Shown here: piece after piece, positions 44,500-57,212 of the stretch
How positions within the stretch are numbered: position 1 is the first letter of the stretch
How the letters are laid out: the number at the start of each line of letters is the position of its first letter
Source of the DNA: Actinomortierella ambigua
Lineage: Eukaryota > Mortierellomycota > Mortierellomycetes > Mortierellales > Mortierellaceae
Direction: 5' to 3'
Assembly: GCA_016098155.1 (NCBI GenBank)
Contig: JAAAJB010000008.1
Coordinates: forward strand, 62,001-126,000
DNA: 64,000 nucleotides
Notes under the pieces: model-generated
The model's input: only the letters and a program-made list of their open reading frames with translations
Database searches by the model: none
What the model was told of the DNA's origin: nothing
Made by a program: the position numbers and the translations under genes

Positions 44500-47400
44500 T
44501 TACTGCAACGACTTGGACGTTGGTCCATCCTCCTCCGTCACCGCCGAAAAAGGTGTGATCGGAGTGGCGGGTGTGGCGACGGAGGCTGGCGTTTCAGCGG
44601 TCGTCGACGCCAGCGGGCTTTCATGAGAGGAATGATGATCCTGCTGCTGCTCGGCCGTGTAGTATTTATTGGCCTGAATAGTGTCCACCAGGAGCATGGC
44701 ACCTCGCTTGTTGTTGTTATTGTTATTATTGTTATTGACGCCGTTACCGCCATCGCCGTTGGTGTCACAACCCTCTGGCTGCGACTCGCTTTCCTGGGAA
44801 GTCTGACCTTCCGCTGCACTGACGATAGTATCGTCGGTCTGAGCATCCTTGTCCGTGTCCTCTTCCGCTACTGTTACTACTGCTGGTGCACTCACGACGG
44901 CCACGCCCTCCACCTTCGCGCCGGCATCGTCCGAGGGTTTCTCCGCAAGCTCCGACGCCACACCACTGTTGGTAGGAAGGTGGTCGTCGTCGACCGGGTT
45001 CATGGGCACCTCGTGTTCTTCGTCGACCAGTAGCATCTGGATCTCTTCCTCCTCTGCATCGGCACCCAAGCTGGGACGACGAGCAGATTGTTGCTGCTGC
45101 TCTTGTGGTTGGTCGTGCTGTTGGACGGCAGTGGGAGAATTGTTGTTGGTTTCGTCGTGTTCAGTCGCAGGCTCGTCTGAGAGGGCGATCAGGATTGCTT
45201 CCTTGCCCTCTTCCGAGCCCTCTTCTTCGTCTTCTTCATGCTGCTCCCGCTGCTGCTCCTGCTGCTGCTCCTCTTCATGTATGACATCCACAGGAGCGTT
45301 CACTTGGTCGCTTGAAGAGACCTCAGTCTTTGTAGACGCCGCCGCCTCAGCCGCAGCAGCACCCACATCCACAGTCCGTACAGCGGTAGGTGTGGTCGGG
45401 GCACTGGAACCAGAAGAGCTGTTGGATAAGAGGCTGACCTTGCGCCTGGCGACCGGATGACCGATCGCGGGTGGGGTTGAACCAGGTGCAGCGACGGGCA
45501 CAGGTGGGATCGGGGAGGTCGGGACGGGGGGTAAGGGGATGCTGGGTGGGAACTGGTTGAAGTAGTCTGGAGTAAAGCCCTTCAGGTTCAGGTGGGCGAA
45601 CTGCGACATCTTGCCATTGTTCGCGGCGGGACTCGAACCTGCACTGGTGGGCGAGAGGAGGTGCGGGGACCCTACCCGTCGGATCAAAAGGGCATCACCA
45701 CTGCCAGCACGCGATCGCCCGAGAGAACCAAAAGAGGCTGAGCGCGTCAGCGGGCCATTGATGGAGGCGGGCCGATCACCGATCGTCGGCGCTGATGGTG
45801 GCGGTGTTGGCCGCGGTGGGAGTTGTGGGGGCTGTGGGGGTTGCGATTGTTGTTGTTGTTGTTGTTGTGATGTCTGTGGTGGTTGTGGTTGCTGTGGTGG
45901 TTGTGGTTGCTGTAGTTGCTGTGGTTGCTGTAGGCAGGGCGATTGAGGGGTGGACGCACGATCGCGTTGAGAGCCTCGAGAGTTGGTCCGGATCGACAAC
46001 GCGGCGACGGAGGCCGGTGCGGGGGGCGCTGAAAGAATGCCGTTGGCTGTGGCAGGTTGTTCGCCAAGGCTTTGCACGGGGCCGGTCAAGATGCCCTCGG
46101 TGAACTTCATAGTGCTAGGGGACGAGGACGAAGGGGACGACGATGTAGGTGCCATCAAACCTGTGGCGAGGGGAATGGCCTGCGGAGAGACAATGTCCGT
46201 CGTGGCCTCACCACCTGTGGCGACGCCGCCTTCGAGGCTGTTGAGGTGGCGTAGATGGTGTAGACGTTGATGTTCGTGGTATTGAAACGCAGCCGTGGCA
46301 TCAACGTTGCCATTGACGTCATCAGTAGGCTGTCCAAATGTGGAGGCATGGCCCAAGCTAGGGCTGAGTATCTCCTTTTCGAGCTCCTTCAGTAGCTCCT
46401 CTTGTTGCAGCTCGAGGAGGTTGACCTTTTGGACTTGAGCCAGGTACAAATTGGTGTAGGATCGTGGCGTGTCTCGGCTCCGTGATCCAGACACACCGCC
46501 AGCGCTGCCGTTCTCCGTTGCCGTTTCAGCTGTGGGCGACTGAGACGCTTCCTGAACAAGTTGGTCAACCATCTCACGCCAAGCCTTTTCAGTGGTCTCC
46601 CGAAATGCCTTCAACTGCTGTTGGTGTTGAAGCTTTTGATCTTCTGCGGAGGATGGGGCCGAGGACCGATCTTGCGTGGCATTGACAGATAGGAGCTTCT
46701 GGACTTTCTTGTACACGCAGTCCATGACGAGGCCTGAGAGCGCCGCATCGGTCAGCATGGGCTCGATGCATCGCAAAAAGTCGGTAAAGGTCTCAAGCCA
46801 TACCTCTCCCATCTTGCCTCCCCATCGGCCAAGAGGGACCGACACCTTGGACACCTTGAGATGCGAGAGTCCGTAGTGATTGATGACCTCAGGGTCGCTG
46901 CAGCCGGCGCCGAAGGTCCTCGTCCTTTCGTTGAGTCGGCCGATATCACCTGTCTTTGGCGGTGACGGTGGCGAAGTCGTCAGCTTGCTTGACTTCAGCA
47001 TGCTATCGAGCTCATTGCGTGATTGCTCACAGTAAGCCTCCAGGTACCTCGGTAAAGCACCAACAAGGTCAGGATCCAGGTTGCTATGAATGAGTCCCGT
47101 CGTGATCTAGTATTGCAGCGTAAAGAATCCAAGTAAGTTTGATGTTCATTCGACATTGACATTATTGTGTCCTTTTTTCGGTTGCAAAAAGTTTAGTACC
47201 CATTCGTTCAGACGTGTTCCGAGCTCACTGGGCATGCGCAAACAAGGGTCAATGTCCACAAACTCGATCCATCCAGAGGGCTTTGTGACTCGAACAAGCT
47301 CGTTCAACAGACCGGGGAAACTATTCAGACGGTAGCCCCAGAGTACGAGGCGAACGTGACAATAGTCAAACGAGTTGTCGGCAAACGGAAGGCCAAGCGT

Positions 47401-49896
47401 GATATCTGCTTTGTGGAAAAAGCAATTGTTGGGCATAGAGTCCATGCTTGGTGAGGGGCTGCCAGATTCGCTAGGTGTCGGAGATTCCGTAGTGGCGTTG
47501 GCAGGGTTGGGATATGTCCATGACCCTCTCTTTGAACTGGTAATCTGGGTGCCAGCGTTCTGATCCACCCTCGTCCTCGGTGACGATCCTGTAGAGTTGA
47601 CTGGAGGTACACGAGGGACCTTGACCACTCTTCGCGGCCGACGGGTTGGAACCAATTGGTCCACACCGTGTATGACTGTCAGAGGAAATTTTTGCGCCAT
47701 CGCCCTCATCCACTGTCCGGAACCACACCCAACTAGTTTTAAGAAACGGAAAATAGTAATAAATTAGTACCGGCGCTAGTTTGGGACCTGTTTCGTGCAT
47801 CGAAAATCTTTCTTCTGTCATAATTTACCATCTAGAACGGAGCCTAAGACTTGGGAGTCAATTGGGGCCTTGTAAATGGTGCCAAGAATAGAGTTGAGTG
47901 CCAAATGCTGTCGCGCTTGCTGTTCGCATGACATCACACCCATTGGCAGCCTGGGCGCGGGCTCCTGGCTTGTCCTGGATGAGGCTCGGGAAGACAGAGG
48001 CGAATGAAGGCTGGACATGGTCGAGCTGCGCGGTGAGGAAGAAGAGCCTGTCGTGGAGGACAAGCCCGATGAACGATAGTTACGGCGGGCAGGCGAGCGA
48101 GGTGGCGTGGTTCCTGAGAAACGATGACTGATTGTCTCAGACTGTTGAGCGAGCAAGCTGCCCTGAGACCACCGTAAGGCGCTCTTGGCTGAAATGACAG
48201 GCTGTTCAGGACCAGTATGCTGAGTTGAATGTCGTCGAATCTCTTCATCCGTCATGCTTTGAGGCCTCCTCGAATCTCTAGGGGGAGCTTTTAGGTACTG
48301 CTGCTTTTTCACATCGAGCTGAATTTGCGCTGCGTCGGCAGGCGCTCCGAATCCAGGGCTTTCTTCATCGCCGATGATCGCGCTGCTTTGCGTGCTGGTT
48401 CGGATGCTGCCTTCAGCGCTCGACCCATCTTCACGCATGATCCTGGATCCTGCAAGGGAGATCACGGAGGCGTCGTCTGTAGCAGGCTGCTGCAACAACC
48501 TTTCTTGGAAGTTGAAAGCACGCCGATGAGGGTACGCAGGCAAGGACGGCTGTAGCCAATCCTCGTGGAGACCATTGCGCTTACTTCTTGAGTTTGTGTG
48601 TGGGGTTGCACGAGTACCTTCGTTGCTGTTGCCGCTTTGGTCGGATCCGAATTCATCTTGTGCCAGGCTCTCACCTTGTGACGACGACGACAAGAAAGGT
48701 TTGGTGCCCCGTGCTCCTGCACCTGATGACGAGAGAGAGGGAGATGAAGTGTTGCTTTCCCGCCAAGATTTCTGTGGGCTTTGATTAGAGTCGCCTGTGG
48801 CGTTGCTGATGGAGGTGGTATTTGAGGTGGTGGTGCCGTAGGTTGCCAGGGAGGATCCTGCTCTCGACTCTGCTGCATTCTGCGCTGACAGTGGCAGAGG
48901 GGGTGCTGGAGCCTTGTAGGCACCCGACCGTGGGGACCCGACGTCAAACCTGTTTTGGGGGCTATAATGGTCTAGCCGTCGGCGGACATTCTCCTGTGTC
49001 ACCGGGCGGTAGTTGGCATCGTCAGCACTTGCACGTGGTAGGAAGGGGCCGGCGATTTTCGAAGGAAGGCCCCGGGCGGGACGGGTTGGGTTTTGTGGTG
49101 TACGAACGCTCCTGGAGGGGTCAACGGTGTAGCGGGTGTCGTTGCCATCCATTGTGGAGGCGTGAAAAGACTCGGGCTCTAGAATAGGGGCGCTGATCTG
49201 CAACGGTTGATTGGCGGAGAAGTGATGGTGCTCTTGGTTGGAGGTCGAATCCCTCTCGCCAGGGCGCTGCAGCTGGCTGCTCTTGCGGCCAGCGCCAACC
49301 GACCGGAGGAGGTTGAAGGACGGACGGCCCCCCGACGTGCTTGACCGCGGAGTGTTTGATCCTTCTTGGGTGGCTCTGTTGCTGGCCAGACTCTTGTTCA
49401 TTCTGAATCTCTCTTTGCTGCTACTGTTGTTACTGCTGCTCTCTAGACGAGGGGAGCTTATTGACCCGTTGTGACCAACATTGATATTTTGACGGTTGTA
49501 ATTATTCATAGGACTATAGTTGATCGACTCATCCTCGGGGTCAACATGCTGCTGGGGCTGCTGCTGGTCCTCAAGATGTCGTAGATATGATTGACGCTGC
49601 CCCTCCAGCCTTTGAATGTCTATTGAGTGTTGTGGCTGTATTTGCTGATCTTGGTCTCGACTTGATAGTGAGTGCCTCTGATGCTGCTGCTGTGGTTTCT
49701 GATGAATTTGTAGTTGTTGCTGTTGAAATGCCCGCTGCTGTTGTTCGTGGCTCCAATGCTGAGGGTTTTGGGCAACCGAGGCTTCGGGTGGGGTGGTGCG
49801 AGCCGACTGGGCCGACTGGCGGAAGGCCTTACTGCCGCGCGGTCGTTTCGACTGTTTTGTGCCCTCAGGTCTTGACTTTGATGGTATCGACCCCAT
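44500..49896 (-). CDS. Very long SAM-dependent methyltransferase with disordered flanks
   Basis: Three exons in transcript order, 49896-47829, 47732-47200 and 47106-44500, give about 1735 residues. The first ~640 residues are low in complexity (Gln, Ser, Arg), then HLALNSILGTIYKAPID leads to motif I, DVGCGSG, formed across the first junction (about 689-695). Exon 2 has MAQKFPLTVIHGVDQ, LPFADNSFDYCHVRLVLWGY and GGLL-type helices, then VTKPSGWIEFVD, the class I Rossmann pattern. The conserved part continues into exon 3 to about residue 1006. The rest is Gln/Pro/Ser/Glu-rich. The second donor (GTACTA at 47199) is weak but restores frame exactly. The N-terminus MGSIPSKS fits an N-myristoylation signal. 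A TATAAAAG box lies at 50162-50169. The substrate is unknown. Confidence 0.8.
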
Positions 49897-50688
49897 ACTC
49901 TATATGGATGTGTGCGGTGGTCAGAGTGATGAAGAGCTCAAGGAATAGTCTGCGCTTTTGGGAGATAAAGGAGGGAAAGGAGAAGACGAGGCGGAAAGGG
50001 AAGTAGAGTGGGAAGGGAAAAAACAAAACAAAGAACCAATGGAGGGATGAAAGAGGAAGAGGCAAGAACACAACAAATGGACGGCTGAAAGAGACCGAGA
50101 GGCGAAAAGGGACGGACGGGGAGATTGAAGGTGTTCCACCTCAGTGAAACACATCCACTCGCTTTTATATGTCGTCTTTTAGGCACCCCCCCCCCTACTC
50201 TCTCCCACTGGGTTACCCTTCCATTGGGCGCCGACGCTCTATCAATCGTCCCCACCTTATCCTCGAGTGGGGCAGGGCACACGCGTCTCCCCTTTTTTTT
50301 TTCCAATTTTGCACCCAACGATCTAATCCAAGGGTGCAATCATGAACTGCACCAACCTTTCCTTTTCTCGCTTCTCCCCTCGAGAACAAGGCAAGGCGCC
50401 CAAAAGTAAAGCAAACATTACAAAATGCACTATGTACTCTCAGCGCCAGCGCTCGCTCCCCTTTCATTCGTCATCACCCTGAGCTTCAAAAAAACAAAAC
50501 AAAACAAGGTTGATGTGTTCTTTTCCCGCCAACACTTGCTTTTTTATCGGGGGAGAAAGGGGGCCAGGGGAAAAGAAGACTCCTTCTCTTTCCCCTCTCC
50601 CCTCTCCCTCTATCTACAGTACATTCTCTATTTGTAACCGTCCTAACAAACCCAAAAAAAAAAAAAAAAAATGGACGCCCGACGACTG
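49897..50688. promoter_or_regulatory. Methyltransferase promoter and nucleotidase 3' flank
   Basis: On the minus strand 49900-50150 is pyrimidine-rich, and TATAAAAG sits at 50162-50169, about 266 nt before the methyltransferase ATG. The arrangement matches that upstream of the acyltransferase exon. The right part holds an A(18) run at 50654-50671 next to the nucleotidase stop. No gene was recognised. Confidence 0.45.
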
Positions 50689-53166
50689 CTAGAACCAGGG
50701 ATCCTGAGAGCCCGGAAACATGGGAGCGTCAGAACCTTCGGGTCCAAAGTCGGGACGGTATCGGTGTCGCATCTCCTGAAGCTGCAGCATCATCTCAAGA
50801 CGGTTGGCGTATTGCTGTTTGAGATACGATGGCGCTCCCTCGGGCCATGCATGTAGACTCTCGCGTCTCTCAAGTGCCCCCTTCGTCGTCACCATCGGCT
50901 TGCACCTGCCATCCGGGTTCGAGGCAAGGTCCAAGATGCGACAATCCAAGTACGGGCTGATATGTTGGCGCGCACGGACATAGCCCATCAGAACCTCGTC
51001 TAGTTTGCCCAGCGTAACCTGACTGGGTCGATCCCTCCTCTCCAGAACATTGTCGCCACCTCCCACGACAAAGTCGAGCGTCACCACCCAGTACGCCTTT
51101 TTCTTGCTGATCACCTGCCACTTGCCGTTGCGACCCTTGATATGCGCCTTGACAAGACGACGCACTCCCGGCGTCGAGTCATAGGTGTAGCGCAGGCCAC
51201 TGACTTGAATATTGGATGTCACTCGCTTGCCAGTCTTGCGATGCACACCGCTCGCCACTGATTCGAGCATATCCAAGAGCTCTTTGCCCTTGATGTTGAT
51301 GGCCACCAGAGCGTTGCCAAAAGGTGAAGTGGTCATGATATCCTCGATCGTAATGTTGCCTGCAGGGATACCAGCACGAATACCTCCGCTGTTGATAAAA
51401 GCCGCTTCGATTCGAGACTTGTCGCTACCGAGACTAGGCAAGGCAGCGTCTACCTCTTCCTCCTCTCCATCTTCACCTTCGTCTTCGTCATAAATAACCT
51501 CCTCTGCAATCTCCTTGTCCACGCTGGCACCCGTTTGTCCTTCAAGTTGTTCACGTGCATGCGTCAACATGGCATCCGCCACAAAGTTGCCCATCGTACA
51601 CTCGCCAGATTTGCAACCGTGCACCTCAAAGTCCGCCGTCGCCTCACCGAGCACTGTTTTGCCCCATTCCTCAAACTGCTGGCGCCAGCCGGCGACTTTG
51701 CTCTGCAACTCCGGGTTGGGCGGCGTGTCATAGGTGGCCAAGATGGGCTGACCCTCCCAGCTCACAATCCGGCCCTCGGGGTCAAACACCACGTCCAGGT
51801 GACCAATATACCGGCCCCAGCAGTACGCCTGGACAATCAATGTATTCTCGCCATCGAGGTTCTTGATCACCGTAGGGTATGGACCCTCCGAGAGAGGGTT
51901 CGAAGGGTCGCCCAGGTACGAATGACTGTGGCCACCGACAATCAGATCGAGTCCTCGTGTCTTTGCTGCCAGCTCCATATCGGGTCCATAGCCATTGTGG
52001 GAGACGGCCAGGATACGCTGGATGCCTTTTGCCTGTAGCTCATCGATGTACTTTTGAACAGCTGGGATTGGATCAGTAAACGAGACGCTAGGGCCTGCAT
52101 TCGAAATATCGCCGGTGGTCTAAGTTTCAATGCGCGATAATGTGGAGAGAGGGAAGAGAGCAATTTAGTCATTACTACCCCCAGTTCAGTCACAAAACTT
52201 TCCCACATGACCCCCCTCCCCAACCCGCCGCTCCCCCCCTCCCCGCACTTTACATTGGTAATGTATCCAATCACGCCAAGCTTCAGATCCTCGAAAATAT
52301 GGTATGGCTTGACAAGCTTGCCAAGGTCGGGATTCTTGGAAAAGTCAATGTTGGCGCAAACAACGGGCATCTTCAACTTGGGCCAGTACCGTCCTAGATT
52401 GGCAGGACCATCGTCCCACTCGTGGTTGCCGATCGTAACGACATCATAGCCGAGGTCATTCACCACCTCGGCCGTCACGTTGCCCTACGGGATTTTTTTT
52501 TTTTTTTTTTTTTTTGTTCAGCATACCCCGCCGAGGGAGAAACAACATAGTGAGAATGAGGATCGCGTAAGAGAGACAAAAAGACAAATGCTACATTGGA
52601 CTGATCCACCCAAGAATCTGGTCTTGCTTCACTCTTACCCTGTAGTATGTGTAAAAGAGTGTGCCTTGAAACTACAAGAGAGAGAGAATAGGATGAAGTG
52701 AGCGTGAGAGGAAAGCCTTATGAAAAAAAAAGGAGAACCCACAAAACGACGCTTCCCCCTGACTCCCCTTCGAATGTTGAAATGGGATTGTTATTACCTG
52801 ATCACCTCCGTCCAGCAACAACGAATGCTGAGCATTGTTACGAAGCTGGTCAATAATAGTCTTGTGCCGCGCAGAGCCTCCGTAGCAGTGACCAGAAGCA
52901 ATGTCGGCCTGGGAGCAGGCAACACCCTGGTCGTTGACAGGGTCGAGACGAGCGTGGACATCGTTTGTGTGGATCACCGTGAGGTTCAGCCAGCCGTCGT
53001 CGTCGACAACGTTTGCAAGCTGTCGGTGACCATTCCGCGCCCCTTTCAGGACCTGTTGATGGGTTGGGGCGGCATGGCTGGTCAAAGTCCATGAGGCAAG
53101 GAATGCAAAGCTTGTTAATGAGTAGAGAAGGCCCTTGGCCGTCCCGTCTCGTCCAGACACGCGCAT
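50689..53166 (-). CDS. Secreted 5'-nucleotidase (UshA/CD73 family metallophosphoesterase)
   Basis: Four exons in transcript order, 53166-52798, 52671-52639, 52484-52254 and 52119-50689, give 687 residues. Exon 2 is a 33-nt micro-exon (FQGTLFYTYYR). A signal peptide is present near the N-terminus (LLYSLTSFAFLASWTLTSHA). Metal-binding motifs follow in order: HTNDVHARLD, DGGDQ, GNHEWDDG, SHNGYG and GGHSHSYLG. The C-terminal nucleotidase domain has KSGECTMGNFVADAML, FINSGGIRAGIP and DFVVGGGDN. An acidic insert (DEDEGEDGEEEEVD) interrupts the C-terminal domain. The enzyme should hydrolyse extracellular nucleotides to nucleosides and phosphate. No GPI or membrane signal was seen at the C-terminus (PGSQDPWF), so it is probably secreted. 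The acceptor of exon 3 follows an A-run on the coding strand, an atypical context. Confidence 0.88.
52493..52515. repeat. T(23) homopolymer in an intron
   Basis: Inside intron 2 of the nucleotidase; on the coding strand it is an A-run just upstream of the CCCGTAG acceptor, where a pyrimidine tract would be expected. Confidence 0.9.
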
Positions 53167-53539
53167 GTCGAGTGGAGAATGTGTGAGAAAGTAAATGAGA
53201 GAAGCTGATGGGCAAAGGATAGAGAGGGGGTTGGGTTGTGAAGAGCAAGAAAGTTATGGCGTGAAAAAAAAGGGCAGGCTACTAACGCAAGACTGCTTTT
53301 GGAACGGTCCACATGGTGCAAGGCACAAAGGCCCACGAGCACCGCATCCATTCCGTCTTTGCGTTTTGATGGTTGTATGGTTTTGAAATGCCCTCAAAGA
53401 GGCCTGTATATTACAATCGGTATCGTGTGTTTTGTCTGTATGCTGTCTATGGACATTTGTGTTTTACTTCGCCTTAGCGGATAGGGGGGAGATATATGGC
53501 TGTATTCACCCGCCCTGTTGCTTGCCTTGTATGGTTTTT
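53167..53539. other. Intergenic region, nucleotidase promoter
   Basis: Between two minus-strand genes: nucleotidase start and DOHH stop. T/C-rich on the minus strand near the nucleotidase start. No gene was recognised. Confidence 0.4.
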
Positions 53540-54776
53540 TTACTTGTTCAGACCATCAGCATACTGGAGCTGCTCGTTGTTCTCGTACTCATACATGTCC
53601 AAGGCAACAACACAGCTCTCACGCACAACACGATCCTTGTCGTCGCGGTACTGAGCCAGGATAGGGTACACCTCAGGTGTGGCAATCGAGCCCAATGCCT
53701 CGGCGGCCTCGTGACGGACCATGTTCGCCTCCTCCAGGTTGCCCAGGACCTTGATGAGCGAGGGGACAGCGGCAGGGTGCTGCATCTGACCAAAGACGTA
53801 GGCAATCTCGTGGCGGAACAGGGCCGATGAGTCTGAGAAGCCATCGGCCAAAGCCAGCACAGACTCGGTCGTGCACTGGTTGCGCAGCGCAAACATGGCG
53901 CGGTAGCGCTCAAAGAGGGGGCGGCTCTCGTCAAGGTAGACCTTGCGCAACTTTTCAGTCGACTCCTCGTTGGCCGTTGGGGGAGCAGGATCAATGGAAG
54001 AGTAGGCACTGTACACAAAAAAAATAAAACACATATGCACACAAGATACAGATCCGTTAGCTTGCGGCGGGAGAAATATACATCTGATCATCTTCTTTTA
54101 CCACCACCTAAGAAACAATGTCTACAAGAGAAAGATTTACCTTTGAGGAATGGACTCCTTCTCTTTGCGATTGTCATAATTGATCTTCTCGATGGCAAGC
54201 TCGCAGGTCTGACGGACCTCAATCGAGCCGTCCTTCAAAAACTCCTCAAGGATGGGGAGGGACTCGAGCGAGCCAATGGCTCCCAGAGCCTCAGCAGCCT
54301 CGTGACGGACCATGGGATCCTCATCCAGCTTGCCCAGAACAATCTTCAGGATGGTATGGGCGTGGGGATTCTTCATCTGGCCAAGAACATAGGCAAGCTC
54401 GTGCTTCAGGAGGGCGGAGTCATCAGCAAAGGCTAAAGAAAATTGAAAAATAAAAAAAATGGTGGCAACGAGAGCAAACCCAGTCAGAAAAAAAAAGGGT
54501 TGGCTAGGGCGAATCAATTCACACCACCTAGTCGACCATGCTGGGATGAAGAATATGCCTGATTCCTCATTGCACCATGCACACTCAAGTCACCAATGTC
54601 TACTTACCCTTGCCAATGATGTCGACACTGCGGTTGTCGGCCAAAGCCTTGAGGGTGAACAGGGCCCTGAATCGCTCATGCAGAGGAGTCTTGCCAGAGG
54701 TGTTGCACAGATCAGCCTCGAGCTTCTGGAAGGTTTCTTCGTCGACGGTGGGCAGAGTAACGTCCTCGAAAGCCAT
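53540..54776 (-). CDS. LIA1: Deoxyhypusine hydroxylase (HEAT-repeat di-iron enzyme)
   Basis: Three exons in transcript order, 54776-54608, 54432-54141 and 54008-53540, give 309 residues, the usual family length. Four His-Glu pairs that bind the two irons are present in symmetric HEAT-like repeats: His67-Glu68 ([12 protein letters not shown]), His100-Glu101 ([10 protein letters not shown]), His220-Glu221 ([12 protein letters not shown]) and His253-Glu254 ([10 protein letters not shown]). The enzyme completes hypusine synthesis on translation factor eIF5A by hydroxylating deoxyhypusine. The two halves mirror each other with 33-residue spacing. Start MAFEDVTLP is the first ATG after a C/T-rich leader. 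The symbol follows the yeast ortholog; DOHH is the animal name. Confidence 0.95.
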
Positions 54777-55523
54777 TGTAGTGAGAGAAGAGAGTGGGAG
54801 GGATGGGGAAGAAAGTAAGGTGGTGAAAGGGAAAAAAGCAGAATGAGAGGGTGATGCACCCTACTTGACTAGGTGCGCCTTTCGAACTCAGCTGCAGCTC
54901 TTGAGCGAGCGGGTAGAGCAAAACCCAAGCCACATGTCAAAAGGGTGTTGCTGTCTACCTGTCTGCCCGTTCTGTCAGGCACCAAGAACGGACCACCTCG
55001 TAGCGAGATGGATGGAGTGTTCTGCATGGCCACCATAGTTGTAACCATCCTTCTATCCAGACTCACCAACGCCATCCTCCATTCTCACCGTCTTCCTCAG
55101 CGACGAGAGCCAACAGTAGCCTCAAACCTACTGGCAAATGGGTCCAGAAAGCATGTGGCGCAGGGGACAGTTCTGTTATCAGATCCAAATTTTTGATTTG
55201 GTGTCCCGCCTGAAAAAGTATGATACACAAAAAACGGCCTTCTTTTTCTTTCCCACAGATCTCGTTGAGATGGAGACGGACTTGACTTGATTTTCCTCTT
55301 CTTCCTATTCTTCTTTTAAGGCCATCCATCTACGCAAAACACTTGGTAGAACAACAACAACCACCAAGTCACCTGAAAGCTTTCATCTCTTTCGCCCATC
55401 TCTGATGGCCACCATCACTCTTTTTTCCAGTCGATGGCCCAAACAGTGACTTGCACTGAGCTAGAGATCCTGCCTCTTACATTACAGCATCGCTGAACTG
55501 ACAGATCGTCGTTTGTTTCTCGT

Positions 55524-55546
55524 GGGGTGGGTGGGTGGGTAGGGGG
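55524..55546 (+). other. Predicted G-quadruplex motif
   Basis: Five G-runs of 3-5 guanines are separated by loops of one or two bases (GGGGTGGGTGGGTGGGTAGG then GGG). This is the pattern of a very stable parallel quadruplex. It is about 750 nt upstream of the DOHH start. Confidence 0.7.
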
Positions 55547-57170
55547 TTTCAACGTGCAAGAACCTACATAATTCAAACTGACCACCCTCTCCATGATATC
55601 AACACAATATTAGGTATATACACGGGTGGAAGGTGGAGAGTGAAGGTTGGAAACTAAGTTGTGGCACATATGGATCGCCAGAGTCGACGAAGGAAGGAAG
55701 GAATTGAAAGTACGACAGAGATGAGGAAGAGATGTGTACTGTTGTCCCACAAGGATCTTTCGAGCTCCAAAATTGGGACACTACGGTGGCAGTCAACGCA
55801 CAACATGAGCCACAAGGAACTCACGAAGGATAAGCAACCACTTACAAGTACTACCGTAGAAAGGGTCCCTTGTCAACCTCAAATGTTGTCGTTGAGGTAG
55901 TACGACATTTCACAAGCTCACCCGCATATGTTCGAGAACATCCTCGACACCTCCATTGAGGTTAACCTCACTGACCAAGAGCTATGCTTTGGGACTAATC
56001 AGCGACTAAATGACTCTGCTCGAACCAGCTACCAGGTAGAGAATGAGTAGCGAGTGATGAGCCACACTTGAAACCATGCCCATACCTAATCTGCGAAAGA
56101 ACAAGTGAGAATAATAATAGACACAACTTTATTTGCCAAGCTGCTATGCTTCACAGGCCTTGTGGCAAAGCTCACTCTGTGTGGGGGGGGGCTCGAGGGA
56201 CTTTGATGCATGTATTTGCTCTCAAGTGAGGTGTACAGTCGCATGCTGAAGAGCAGGATCTTCATTCAATGTGAAAGAATGCAGCAAGCCCTATCATACA
56301 ATTGGTTCTTTAACACGGGACCATCAGAGCAGAGTGAAGTGCAGTGTTGGGTGGAATGGAAAAGGCCTTCATATCGTGTGTCATTCCTACATATCTTCTA
56401 TGATCTGGCACCAAACCCCAACTCCACATGGAGTAACGAGACAGCCGCCACCTTCGTCTCTTGTCTCGTGAGCATGCATTAGTGATACATATCAATGCCG
56501 TTGGGAATATCTCGTTGTTGGCGTGTCGAACCAACAGCTATGTACCACGCAAACAAGCCAGACTAGAACATGAAGAAGGCACTCTTACCTTCTTCGCCTT
56601 GCTGGCCATACAACGATCACAACAAAGATGTACCCAAATGTTTATGTTGTGTAAAGAGGTCTTTTTCTGGACCAGTTGCTGGTAAGAAGGCGTGGCACGA
56701 CATGACAGACAAGGCTGAGGACACACAACTAACTATCTCGTCAAGACTTTTTTAAAGTGCAGTCTAGACAGCCGCCCCGTGCACGCCCAGCAGTGCACAC
56801 GGACACACGTTGCAAGTGTGGCAACAAGAGGGGAAGAGGGAGATGACACAGAGCACGAGAGACGGGGAAACTGGATCATTTTCCATCCGTTGTGGTTGTC
56901 GTACGCTCTAAAGTATGTGGAGAAAGCATTATTCGCTCCACGCCATGGGGCATATTTGTTGTTTGTTTGTTGTGGTTAAACATCTCTCTATTTGTGAGCC
57001 GATGTCACTCATGCATAAGAATAAAAGATTGGTTATTGTTTATATGATGTGGGATCTGTTGTCCGTGGAACTGGAGGAGGGGTGAGAGCGCAAGAGTGAC
57101 AGTTAGAATAGGAGACTGTGGATGCGAGGACAAGAGCGCGAGTGTAAGGGGGGGGGAGAGACCGACCGAG

Positions 57171-57173
<3 letters not shown>

Positions 57174-57207
<34 letters not shown>
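57174..57207. repeat. (GA)n microsatellite
   Basis: A continuous GA dinucleotide run in the gene-poor region, followed by further GA, GT and ATGT repeats to about 57256. Confidence 0.9.

Positions 57208-57212
<5 letters not shown>

Noticed and set aside
45600..45650. tRNA T-arm-like sequence on the minus strand (GGTTCGAGTCCC)
   Set aside because: It lies inside the methyltransferase reading frame (TSAGSSPAANN) and no acceptor, D or anticodon stems can be formed around it.
54880..54910. Possible tRNA around TTCGAACTC
   Set aside because: A local GCACC..GGTGC hairpin exists, but no cloverleaf with proper arm lengths could be drawn.
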